This document shows, in pieces, positions 35,708 to 43,116 of a stretch of 64,000 nt of DNA. This DNA comes from an uncultured Eubacteriales bacterium (GTDB lineage: Bacteria > Bacillota > Clostridia > Christensenellales > CAG-917). A program made the translations under genes and the position numbers. The stretch spans positions 124,001 through 188,000 of the forward strand of contig URAF01000001.1 of the NCBI GenBank assembly GCA_900545885.1, read 5' to 3'. The notes below the pieces were generated by a model. It was given only the letters and a program-made list of their open reading frames with translations. It ran no database searches and was not told the DNA's origin. How positions within the stretch are numbered: the first letter of the stretch is position 1; each line of letters begins with the position of its first letter.

Positions 35708-37771
35708 TTACTTCTTCGCTTCTTCTTCGCGTTTCTTCGCGTCTTCGATAATCTTCGCGTTTGCGCTTCCGGGCACTTCGTCGTAACGGATAAGTTCCAT
35801 AGTGAACTTGCCTCTGCCCTGAGTCATACTGCGCAGGTCGGTTGCGTAACGGAACATTTCAGCCTGAGGAACTTCCGCCGTGATAATCTGCTTGCCGCCT
35901 TCTGCGATGTCGGTTCCGAGAATACGACCGCGACGTTTGTTCATATCGCCGAGGATATCGCCGAGATATTCGTCGGGGACGGTGATTTTTGCTTCCATGA
36001 TAGGTTCGAGGAAGCAAGGAGACGCCTTGGAGCAACCTTCCTGATAAGAGAGTTTCGCGGCGGTGATGAACGCGATTTCCTTACTGTCGACGGGGTGATA
36101 TTTTCCGTCGTAAAGCGTTGCTTTGATGTTGACCATGGGGTAACCTGCGAGAACGCCTTTCTTGATTGCTTCGCGCAGACCTTTTTCGACTGCGGGAATG
36201 AACTGACGAGGAACTGCGCCGCCAACGATTGCGTCGACGAATTCGAATTCACCGTCTTCGGCACCGGGTTCGAACTTGATGAATACGTCGCCGTACTGAC
36301 CTGCGCCACCGGACTGTTTCTTGTGTTTGCCTTCGGCTTCCGCGGTCTTTCTGATGGTTTCGCGGTATGCAACTCTAGGTTCGACCCAGCTGATGTCCAG
36401 ACCGAGTTTGTTCTTGACGCGTTTGCACATTATGTCAAGTTGCGCCTCGCCGAGACCGCTGATGAGAACGTCACCCGTTTCGATGTTCTTCTCAACCTTG
36501 AAGGTCGCGTCTTCGTCCTGCATCTTGATGAGTCCCTGAATGACTTTTTCTTCGTCTTTCGCGGCTTTGACAGCGTAAGAGATGACGGGCTTCGGGAAGT
36601 CGATTTTCTCGAAATCGATTTTGTTGTCGGGTGCGGACAAAGTGTCGTTGGTGTTGGTGTAAACGAGTTTTGCAAGTGCGCCGATGTCGCCTGCTTCGAG
36701 GAAGTCGACAGGTTCCTGCTTCTTGCCTTTGAGAACGTAAATGGTACCGACTTTTTCGGGTTTTTCCGCGGTGTTGTTGTAAACGGTGTCGCCGCTTTGC
36801 AGTTTGCCGCTCATGACTTTGAGAATGAGCAGTTTGCCGACGTACGGGTCAACTATGGATTTGAAGACTTGTGCGGAGAAAGGTGCGGAAGAATCGCATG
36901 CAACTTCGATGACTGCGCCGTCTTTGGTCGCTTTTGCTTTCTTTGCTTTTGCGGGAGAAGGAAGAAGGTCGACGATTTTGTCAAGCAGTCCGCCCACTCT
37001 GGTGGAAGTGGTTGCATTGCCTGCCATAAGAGGAACGAAAGTGTCGTTTGCGATTGCAACGTGAACGCCCTTCTGAATTTCCTCTGCGGTGAACGCTTCG
37101 CCGTCAAAGAACTTCATCATGAGTTCTTCGTCGGTTTCGGCGACCATTTCCATGAGTTTGTCTTTGTATTCGCCGGCTTTTGCTTCGAGCGCCGCGGGAA
37201 CTGCCATAGACTTGCCGTCAAGAGCAAAACCTTCACCGGTAAACACGTCGACATAACCTACCATTTTGCCGCCTTCCATAATGGGAAGTTCGATAGGAAC
37301 GACTTTGGAGTACTTCGCGGTGATTGCGTCGACAGTGCCCATGAAGTCGGAGTTTTCTTTGTTGACCGCGTTTACGAAAATGAAAGCGGGAACGGATTTT
37401 TCCAGGCACATTTCGAGAGCCTTTTCGGTGCCGACGGTAAGAGAACCGGACGCGCTGGTCACGACGATAGCGCTGTCGGCGGCTTTGAGTGCGGCAACCA
37501 TTTCACCTTCGAAGTCGAAGAAACCGGGAACGTCGAGGATATTGATTTTGGTTCCTTTGTGAATGGCATAGCCGAGTGCCATGCTGATGGATATCTTGCG
37601 TTTTATTTCTTCGTCGTCGAAGTCCATCGTGGCGGAACCGTCATCAACCTTACCGAGACGGTCGATGGTTTTGGTCTCGAAAAGCATCGCTTCGGCGAGA
37701 GAGGTTTTGCCCTCTCCGGAGTGACCGATAAGAGCGACGTTGCGGATAAAATCAGTTGCAAAAGTCTTCAT
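35708..37771 (-). CDS. EF-G-like translation GTPase (EF-G2 type) without the catalytic histidine
   Basis: 687 residues with all EF-G domains: G domain (1-260), then domains II-V ending in EVPQAEMFRYATDLRSMTQGRG. G1 is GHSGEGKT (16-23). G3 reads DVPGF (80-84) where classical EF-G has DTPGH, so the GTPase-activating His is replaced by Phe. The G4 region reads VNAVNKENSD in place of a clear NKxD. These traits mark the EF-G paralogue family (EF-G2/FusA-like), not the main elongation factor. Cellular role is not established. It stands alone between its promoter and terminator. Confidence 0.85.
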   Translation of the reverse strand: MKTFATDFIRNVALIGHSGEGKTSLAEAMLFETKTIDRLGKVDDGSATMDFDDEEIKRKISISMALGYAIHKGTKINILDVPGFFDFEGEMVAALKAADSAIVVTSASGSLTVGTEKALEMCLEKSVPAFIFVNAVNKENSDFMGTVDAITAKYSKVVPIELPIMEGGKMVGYVDVFTGEGFALDGKSMAVPAALEAKAGEYKDKLMEMVAETDEELMMKFFDGEAFTAEEIQKGVHVAIANDTFVPLMAGNATTSTRVGGLLDKIVDLLPSPAKAKKAKATKDGAVIEVACDSSAPFSAQVFKSIVDPYVGKLLILKVMSGKLQSGDTVYNNTAEKPEKVGTIYVLKGKKQEPVDFLEAGDIGALAKLVYTNTNDTLSAPDNKIDFEKIDFPKPVISYAVKAAKDEEKVIQGLIKMQDEDATFKVEKNIETGDVLISGLGEAQLDIMCKRVKNKLGLDISWVEPRVAYRETIRKTAEAEGKHKKQSGGAGQYGDVFIKFEPGAEDGEFEFVDAIVGGAVPRQFIPAVEKGLREAIKKGVLAGYPMVNIKATLYDGKYHPVDSKEIAFITAAKLSYQEGCSKASPCFLEPIMEAKITVPDEYLGDILGDMNKRRGRILGTDIAEGGKQIITAEVPQAEMFRYATDLRSMTQGRGKFTMELIRYDEVPGSANAKIIEDAKKREEEAKK

Positions 37772-37801
37772 ATATATACCTCATAATGATTTTTCTTAAC
37801 A

Positions 37802-37830
37802 ATAATACAATAAAACAACTTTCAACGCAA
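37802..37830 (-). promoter_or_regulatory. Promoter of the EF-G paralogue
   Basis: Minus strand: TTGCGT (37825-37830), 17-base spacer, TATTAT (37802-37807). GAGG precedes the ATG. Confidence 0.65.
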
Positions 37831-37905
37831 GCAAAATATTACCCGAAAGGCAAATTTCCGCGCGAAAAACGAATATACGGCGTATGACGTGAATATGTTG
37901 TGAAT

Positions 37906-38715
37906 ATGGGTGTAACTATCGGAGTGTACGACAGCGGCATCGGCGGACTGACAACGCTGTCCCTTCTGAGAGCGCGGCTTACGGGGTGCTCTTTTTTCTA
38001 TCTGGCGGACAACGCGCGGATGCCGTTCGGCAGCAAAAGCAAGGAAGAAGTATATGCGGCGGTTGCCAATGCACGCAAAATCCTGAACGCAAATTGCGAT
38101 ATAACGGTGTTCGGATGCAACACGGCGTCGGTAACAACGGAACCGCAGGAAGCGTTTACTCTCCGTCCCGAACTTTCTCTTTACGACCCGTCGGAAACGC
38201 TCGTTCTGGGCACACCTCTTACGCTCGGCGGACTTAAAGCGCAGGAAAAAGGATTTCACGTAGCCGACACACGCGAACTTGCCGTACTAACGGAAATACG
38301 CGCTTCGCTTGCGTTCAAAAGCAAAACACGCTACGACGCCGAACCGTTGAGAGAATACCTCGAACGCAGTCTTTTGCCGTACAAAGGCATCAAAAACGTG
38401 CTCCTCGGGTGCTCGCATTACATCTACAACGCGGAGCTGATAAAAAGCATAACGAACTGTTCTTTTACCGACGACGGAAACGGCAGAACCGTTGACAGAG
38501 TGTGTTGTTTTCTGCATTCTAACCAATCGGATTGCAATTTTTGCAGTTGCGGAAACAAGTGCGACAGATGCGTGCAAAAAGACAATTCCGAACTCAGCAA
38601 AGTCCGATTTTCTTTCACGGGCGTAAACGAAACGGCAAAATATCAATGGTTGCTTGACAAACTTCAATTGGGTTATGCCGCGCGCTATTTTTCCGAACAA
38701 AACACCGCTCCGTAA
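37906..38715 (+). CDS. murI: Glutamate racemase-like protein with a cysteine-rich insert
   Basis: 269 residues of the Asp/Glu racemase superfamily. The N-terminus VGVYDSGIGGLT-like segment (VTIGVYDSGIGG) and both cysteine motifs are present: FGCNTAS (Cys71) and LLGCSHY (family GCTHYP), so the two-base racemase mechanism is possible. Unusual is a C-terminal insert (about 200-226) with eight or so cysteines arranged as CxxCxC and CxxC, which resembles a metal site. Start: ATG 37906 or GTG 37900; neither has a ribosome binding site. A role in D-glutamate supply is the default call, with divergence. Confidence 0.75.
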   Translation: MGVTIGVYDSGIGGLTTLSLLRARLTGCSFFYLADNARMPFGSKSKEEVYAAVANARKILNANCDITVFGCNTASVTTEPQEAFTLRPELSLYDPSETLVLGTPLTLGGLKAQEKGFHVADTRELAVLTEIRASLAFKSKTRYDAEPLREYLERSLLPYKGIKNVLLGCSHYIYNAELIKSITNCSFTDDGNGRTVDRVCCFLHSNQSDCNFCSCGNKCDRCVQKDNSELSKVRFSFTGVNETAKYQWLLDKLQLGYAARYFSEQNTAP

Positions 38716-38824
38716 AAACTTTTCAACCGACATTTTACATCGGCTTGATTTTGCATAAACTCTCTGTCAATCAAACGGCATTGCACTTAAATGTTCCTTT
38801 GTTTGAGGATTACATTTCCATTGC

Positions 38825-39694
38825 CTATTCTCCGAATGCGTTGTTGATTGCTCCCGCGACAATCGCCGCCGCGCATTCTGCATAATACCCTATTTCTTTG
38901 GGTGCTACGACAAGTTGCGTAAGTCCTTTATCTACCATAAGTTCCCGAAGTTTGAATTCGTTGCCCTCGCAACCCAATATTTCCGCGTAATCTTCCGCAA
39001 AATTTTTGAGCACGGTGCGCATGGAAAGCACAAGAGGAACACCGACCGCCACGACGGGTACGCCTAGCGTGTTTTTGTCTATTCTGGCTTTGTCCGTGCC
39101 GACTCCGCTCCCCGGAGCAATTCCCGCCGTGGTTATCTGAAAAGACGTCCCGAGCCTAGCGGGCGACGATGTCGCAAGCGAGTCCACCACAATGACACAT
39201 GACGCACGGAGTTTGTCGCAAATTCCTTCCACGGTGTCGGCGGTCTTTATGCCCGTTTTGCCTTCGACACCCGTCACCAAAGCGCACAGACGACTTTTCG
39301 TTTTCTGTCTTTTCGCATCCTCCGTCGGCGATACGCGCAGCATATCCACGGTTTTGGTACCCAATGAGTCGGCGGAAATTCCGCCGTTTCCGAGCCCCAC
39401 GGCAAGCACGGTTGAACGTCGCCCCATTATTCCCACACACTCAACGAGAGCGTTTGCGATGTAGTTTTGCAATGTTCTGACCGCTCTTTCCTTGTCAAGC
39501 GACGAAGCAGGACAATCGAAGGTCACGTAAACGCCCCTTTCCCTGCCTATTTTTTTTGCAAGTTCGGCGTTTTTCAAATTGACGACGCGCCGCGTTATGC
39601 CGTAAGAGAGCTCCTTTGCTTCCGCCATTTGCGCCAAAGAATGCTTTTCGAGAGCGTCTATTGCCATATCGGTTACGAAATCAAAGTCTTTCAC
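38825..39694 (-). CDS. gpr: Spore germination protease GPR
   Basis: Peptidase A25 that degrades small acid-soluble spore proteins during germination. From the GTG at 39694 it has 289 residues. TDMAIDALEK matches the TDLAVEA propeptide-cleavage region of GPR. VLAVGLGNGGISADSLGTKTV, LVTGVEGKTGI, ADTVEGICDKL and VVDSLATSSPARLG are clear family blocks. A longer frame from a TTG at 39751 runs through the -10 region and lacks family similarity. It lies divergent from rpsT, as in Bacillus. This gene indicates that the organism forms endospores. Confidence 0.9.
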   Translation of the reverse strand: MKDFDFVTDMAIDALEKHSLAQMAEAKELSYGITRRVVNLKNAELAKKIGRERGVYVTFDCPASSLDKERAVRTLQNYIANALVECVGIMGRRSTVLAVGLGNGGISADSLGTKTVDMLRVSPTEDAKRQKTKSRLCALVTGVEGKTGIKTADTVEGICDKLRASCVIVVDSLATSSPARLGTSFQITTAGIAPGSGVGTDKARIDKNTLGVPVVAVGVPLVLSMRTVLKNFAEDYAEILGCEGNEFKLRELMVDKGLTQLVVAPKEIGYYAECAAAIVAGAINNAFGE

Positions 39695-39699
39695 GCATT

Positions 39700-39706
39700 T
39701 ATTATG
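39700..39706 (-). promoter_or_regulatory. SigG/SigF-like -10 element of gpr
   Basis: Minus strand CATAATA (39700-39706), preceded by GGG. It matches the forespore SigG -10 CATWHTA and eight of nine bases of the SigF GGHRAWHTA. Five bases separate it from the GTG at 39694. A clear -35 was not found. Confidence 0.55.
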
Positions 39707-39737
39707 CCCTTTTGGCAAAAAAACAATGTCAAAAGAG

Positions 39738-39766
39738 TTGCAACAAAACAAACAATGTGATAATAT
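39738..39766 (+). promoter_or_regulatory. Promoter of rpsT
   Basis: TTGCAA (39738-39743), 17-base spacer ending TGA, TAATAT (39761-39766), an extended -10. Confidence 0.75.
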
Positions 39767-39807
39767 TACCTAGATATTTAATCAGTACGAAGTACGAGGA
39801 GAAGAAT

Positions 39808-40077
39808 ATGCCTAATATTAAGTCCGCTAAAAAAAGAGTCTTGGTTTCCAAAAGAAGAAACGAAGAAAACGTCGCAAAGAAATCCCGCGTGAAGAATGCG
39901 ATTAAGAAATACAACGCCGCAATCGAAGCAAAAGACGTCGCACTTGCCGAACAACTGCTTCCCGAGACCGTCTCTATCATCGACAGAGCTGCATCCGACG
40001 GCGTGTATCACAAGAACACCGCATCCCGCAAGAAAGCGACTCTCTGCCGCGCACTGGACGCACTCAAAGCCGAATAA
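39808..40077 (+). CDS. rpsT: 30S ribosomal protein S20
   Basis: 89 residues starting MPNIKSAKKRVLVSKRRN, with the basic helical composition of S20. GAGGAG lies 6 bases before the ATG at 39808; upstream in-frame codons are not used. It is monocistronic. Confidence 0.97.
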   Translation: MPNIKSAKKRVLVSKRRNEENVAKKSRVKNAIKKYNAAIEAKDVALAEQLLPETVSIIDRAASDGVYHKNTASRKKATLCRALDALKAE

Positions 40078-40097
40078 TTTTTCAACCGAAAATGCAA

Positions 40098-40120
40098 CCG
40101 CCCTTTCGGGGCGGCTTTTT
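40098..40120 (+). terminator. Terminator of rpsT
   Basis: CCGCCC, loop TTTCG, GGGCGG, then CTTTTT. Confidence 0.85.
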
Positions 40121-40130
40121 AATGTAAAGA

Positions 40131-40152
40131 AAACGCGCCCAAAGGCGCGTTT
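40131..40152. terminator. Bidirectional terminator after the subtilisin gene
   Basis: AAACGCGCC, loop CAAA, GGCGCGTTT, flanked by A and T runs. It ends the leftward subtilisin transcript. Confidence 0.82.
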
Positions 40153-40174
40153 TTGCGTGCGTTTTGCGTAAATA

Positions 40175-42058
40175 CTACTCTTTTGAAATCTTCTTCTTTG
40201 TGTATTTAACGGTCATCACCACGGCGAAAACAACCAAGGCAAACGCCGTTACTCCGAGCACGGTATAACCCGCTATTTCCGCGGCGTTCATCGTGTCGCC
40301 TCTGTCAAACTTGTAGACGTTGAGAACAGTTGCACGTCCTGCGGTGTTTCCGTCGACGGTGAGTGTAATAGTGTAAGTTCCCGTTGTCGGCGGATTGAAA
40401 ACGAATTCATGCGAACGCGAAATAAGTTTGCCGTTTACGTACCACACGTAAACGCTGTTCGGCGACGTGTAATTCTCCTTGTCAAGACTGAACGTTACGC
40501 CCTCGCCGTAGACCGAATCGAAACCGCCTTCCTCATTGACTTCCGCGTCACATAGGACGGTAGAATTTGACACAGACGGTACAAAGTATTCGACCTTGAC
40601 TGTTTTCACCGCACTGCCGACTATTTCGTGAGTGGTCGGAAGTTTTATGTCAAGTCTGAAAACAAGGTCGGAATTTGTAAACACTTCTATACTTTTTGTT
40701 ATCTGCTTGCCGTATGCCGTAAACGACTTTCCGTCGACGGAATACGTCCATTCATAAACAAAAAAGTCCGCATACGCGTTTTCGGGCAAAACTGTCGAAA
40801 GCGACAGCTCCACGTTTTCTCCCGTATACACCGTGTCCGCCGAAGATGTTACGGCAAGTTGATTCGGCAAAACGAAAACGCCGTATTTGTCGTCGTAACG
40901 GTAATCCGTCCCCACAAGCGACGGCAAATCCAGCACGGGCAAATTGCAGCCGCTCTTGGTGATAAAGTCCGCAGTATGTACTCGGAGCGCGCCGCGAATA
41001 TTATCGGGGGTTACGGGAAATCCCTCATCGGGCGATGCCGTGTATTTCAATTCGAGGAGAGCCGCGGCAAAGGCAACTACGGGCGACGACATACTTGTAC
41101 CGCTTAATACCCTGTATCCAGTATCGACTGCACCTTCCGCACCGTCAGCACTGATTACGCTATAACCGGGCGCGCAAATATCGTATGCCGCGCCATAATT
41201 GGAGGAAGAATACAACGTGCTTTTCCCGTTGACGTTTTTGGATTGGTTCATAACGCCAACAACGTTGGGGCTGGCTCCCGGATAATACTCTTTTTTTGAC
41301 GAATCCGTACCCGAATTTCCTGCCGCAGCAACAAACAAGGCTTTTTCAGCGTCCGCGTCCGTCACGAGATTTACCCACTCGGATTTATCTGCCGCACCCA
41401 TAGACGAAATATCGGCGGCAAGCGACATATTGACTATATCCGCTCCGTTTGCAAGCGCGAATTCTATACCTTCTCTGATGTCGTCCGCAGTAAAATAGTT
41501 TGCCTTACCGCCGAAAATACTTCCCGACGAACGGTATTCGCCCGCTTTAATAGGCATTATTTTGATATACTTTTCTAGGTCGAGAGCGTGAATAAGCGCG
41601 GCAATAATACCCGACACGTGAGTTCCGTGTCCGTCTTTCTCCGCGCCGTCCGAAACATTGGAATTGTCGTCGATAGTGTTTTTACAAATAAGCGTGCCGT
41701 CTGCGTCTCTGAACAGCACGTCTTCGTAAACCGTTCCGTCGGACGAAGTTACCGAACCGAAAATATCGTGGGTTTCGTTTATTCCGGTATCAATGACGGC
41801 AATGACAACAGGGTCGTTTTCAAGTACCGAAAAATCAAAATCGGCGGAAGACTTCCAACTGTTCACAAGCTCTCTGAGTGCGGAAACGTTGAGATAATCC
41901 TCGCCGAAATACCAGTCTGCGCCGTCTTGTACGGCGTCGGTATAGCTGTCGGGAAGCGCGGCAAAAGCCGCCTGTGTCGGCAAAAGCAAGCAGACCGTGA
42001 GTAGAAGACACAGGGCGAAAGACAAAACTATGGAAATGCCCGTCGCCTTTCTGACCAT
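40175..42058 (-). CDS. Secreted, membrane-anchored subtilisin-like serine protease (S8)
   Basis: 627 residues. Signal peptide 1-33 (cleavage near AAFA-ALPD). The S8 triad is complete: Asp90 in VIAVIDTGIN, His144 in DGHGTHVSG, Ser322 in GTSMSSP; the oxyanion Asn is in AAAGNSG (Asn248). Residues about 385-585 form two Ig/PKD-like beta domains. A transmembrane helix (about 598-618) is followed by KYTKKKISKE, so the catalytic domain faces outside and the C-terminus stays inside. There is no obvious long propeptide. It follows the alpha-CTD/WG gene by 16 bases and is probably cotranscribed. Confidence 0.92.
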   Translation of the reverse strand: MVRKATGISIVLSFALCLLLTVCLLLPTQAAFAALPDSYTDAVQDGADWYFGEDYLNVSALRELVNSWKSSADFDFSVLENDPVVIAVIDTGINETHDIFGSVTSSDGTVYEDVLFRDADGTLICKNTIDDNSNVSDGAEKDGHGTHVSGIIAALIHALDLEKYIKIMPIKAGEYRSSGSIFGGKANYFTADDIREGIEFALANGADIVNMSLAADISSMGAADKSEWVNLVTDADAEKALFVAAAGNSGTDSSKKEYYPGASPNVVGVMNQSKNVNGKSTLYSSSNYGAAYDICAPGYSVISADGAEGAVDTGYRVLSGTSMSSPVVAFAAALLELKYTASPDEGFPVTPDNIRGALRVHTADFITKSGCNLPVLDLPSLVGTDYRYDDKYGVFVLPNQLAVTSSADTVYTGENVELSLSTVLPENAYADFFVYEWTYSVDGKSFTAYGKQITKSIEVFTNSDLVFRLDIKLPTTHEIVGSAVKTVKVEYFVPSVSNSTVLCDAEVNEEGGFDSVYGEGVTFSLDKENYTSPNSVYVWYVNGKLISRSHEFVFNPPTTGTYTITLTVDGNTAGRATVLNVYKFDRGDTMNAAEIAGYTVLGVTAFALVVFAVVMTVKYTKKKISKE

Positions 42059-42074
42059 TGATTTTCCCCGATTT

Positions 42075-43019
42075 TCAAATCCATTTTACGGAACCGTCGG
42101 GCAATATCGTACCCCACTTTCCGTCTTTCTTTACCTTGGCTTCACCATCTTCAAAAGGAGTTGCCGCATCGTAAATGAAAGGAATTATAACTTCGTTTTG
42201 TTTGTTGATATAACCGCATTTGCCGTCCTTGACGACGCTTGCGTACCCTTCGGAAAAACTCATTGCGGTTTCGTATTCAAAAGGTATGATAATCTCGTTT
42301 GCGGGGTTGATATAACCGCACTTTTCTTCGAGTTCGACGGAAGCAAGCCCGTCCTTGAAACAGAACACTTCGTCGTACATTGCGGGGATTACCGTCTTAA
42401 ATCCGTCGTAAAAACCCCATTTTCCGCTTTTTTGTATCTTGCGCCACTCTTCGACGGGCAGCGGTTCGGTGAGCTTTTTAGGCTTCTCGTCGCGCTCTTT
42501 TCTGTCACGTTGCGGTGCCTGACGGTCACGCTGTGCGCGCGGTTGTTCGGCGGCTTTCGTGCCGTTTTCCGCCGTCGCGAATTTCTGGCGTTTACGCTGG
42601 TCGGCTGCCTGTTGATTGTCTGCGGTTTCCGCAGGCTTATGAACGGGTTTTGCTTCGGGCACAAATTCCATGCCCTTGGCTTTCAAGGCGTCGCGCAACT
42701 CGAACAACATTTTTTTGTTGAACCCCTGAATGCGGAACATATCCTTTTCCGTTCTGCGCACGAGGTCACCCGCATTTGCTATCTTGTTTTTGCCGAGCAA
42801 CGTCGACAAATTCTCGTTTATTCCGAGTTCCGAAAGAGTTATCGCAAGTTTTTCTTTGGGATAACGCGTGGGAGCAGACTGAGGTTTCTGCTGTTTTGCG
42901 GCATTCTGTCCGCCCTTTTTGTTCTGCGGCTGTTTCTTGACTGCCTGAGTATTTTCCGCGGAGTTGTTTTCCGTACGGTTGGTGTTTTTTCCGTGATAGT
43001 AGAACTTTTTGTTTGCCAT
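42075..43019 (-). CDS. Alpha-CTD-like HhH domain fused to WG repeats
   Basis: 314 residues. Residues 1-55 are Asn/Gln/Lys-rich and disordered. Residues about 56-120 strongly resemble the RNA polymerase alpha C-terminal domain: LAITLSELGINENLSTLL, then VRRTEKDMFRIQGFNKK, then LRDALKAKGMEF. A charged linker (121-190) follows. Residues about 195-314 hold WG repeats (KSGKWGFYDG, EKCGYINPANEIIIPFEYE, DGKCGYINKQNEVIIPFIY, KDGKWGTILPDG). No signal peptide, so it is cytoplasmic. I know no function for this combination. AAGG precedes the ATG. Confidence 0.8.
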   Translation of the reverse strand: MANKKFYYHGKNTNRTENNSAENTQAVKKQPQNKKGGQNAAKQQKPQSAPTRYPKEKLAITLSELGINENLSTLLGKNKIANAGDLVRRTEKDMFRIQGFNKKMLFELRDALKAKGMEFVPEAKPVHKPAETADNQQAADQRKRQKFATAENGTKAAEQPRAQRDRQAPQRDRKERDEKPKKLTEPLPVEEWRKIQKSGKWGFYDGFKTVIPAMYDEVFCFKDGLASVELEEKCGYINPANEIIIPFEYETAMSFSEGYASVVKDGKCGYINKQNEVIIPFIYDAATPFEDGEAKVKKDGKWGTILPDGSVKWI

Positions 43020-43037
43020 TTCTTTTACCTTGTTATA

Positions 43038-43066
43038 ATTCTACCATAAAATCCCATCTATTTCAA
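43038..43066 (-). promoter_or_regulatory. Extended -10 promoter of the WG-subtilisin operon
   Basis: Minus strand: TTGAAA (43061-43066), 17-base spacer ending TGG, TAGAAT (43038-43043). Confidence 0.75.
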
Positions 43067-43081
43067 GAAATATTCATATTG

Positions 43082-43110
43082 TTGACGAGTCAATAGCTTT
43101 AAGTTATAAT
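43082..43110 (+). promoter_or_regulatory. Consensus promoter of the SH3 surface protein, predicted leaderless
   Basis: TTGACG (43082-43087), 17-base spacer, TATAAT (43105-43110). Six bases (AACTTT) precede the ATG at 43117. No ribosome binding site exists. Confidence 0.78.
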
Positions 43111-43116
43111 AACTTT

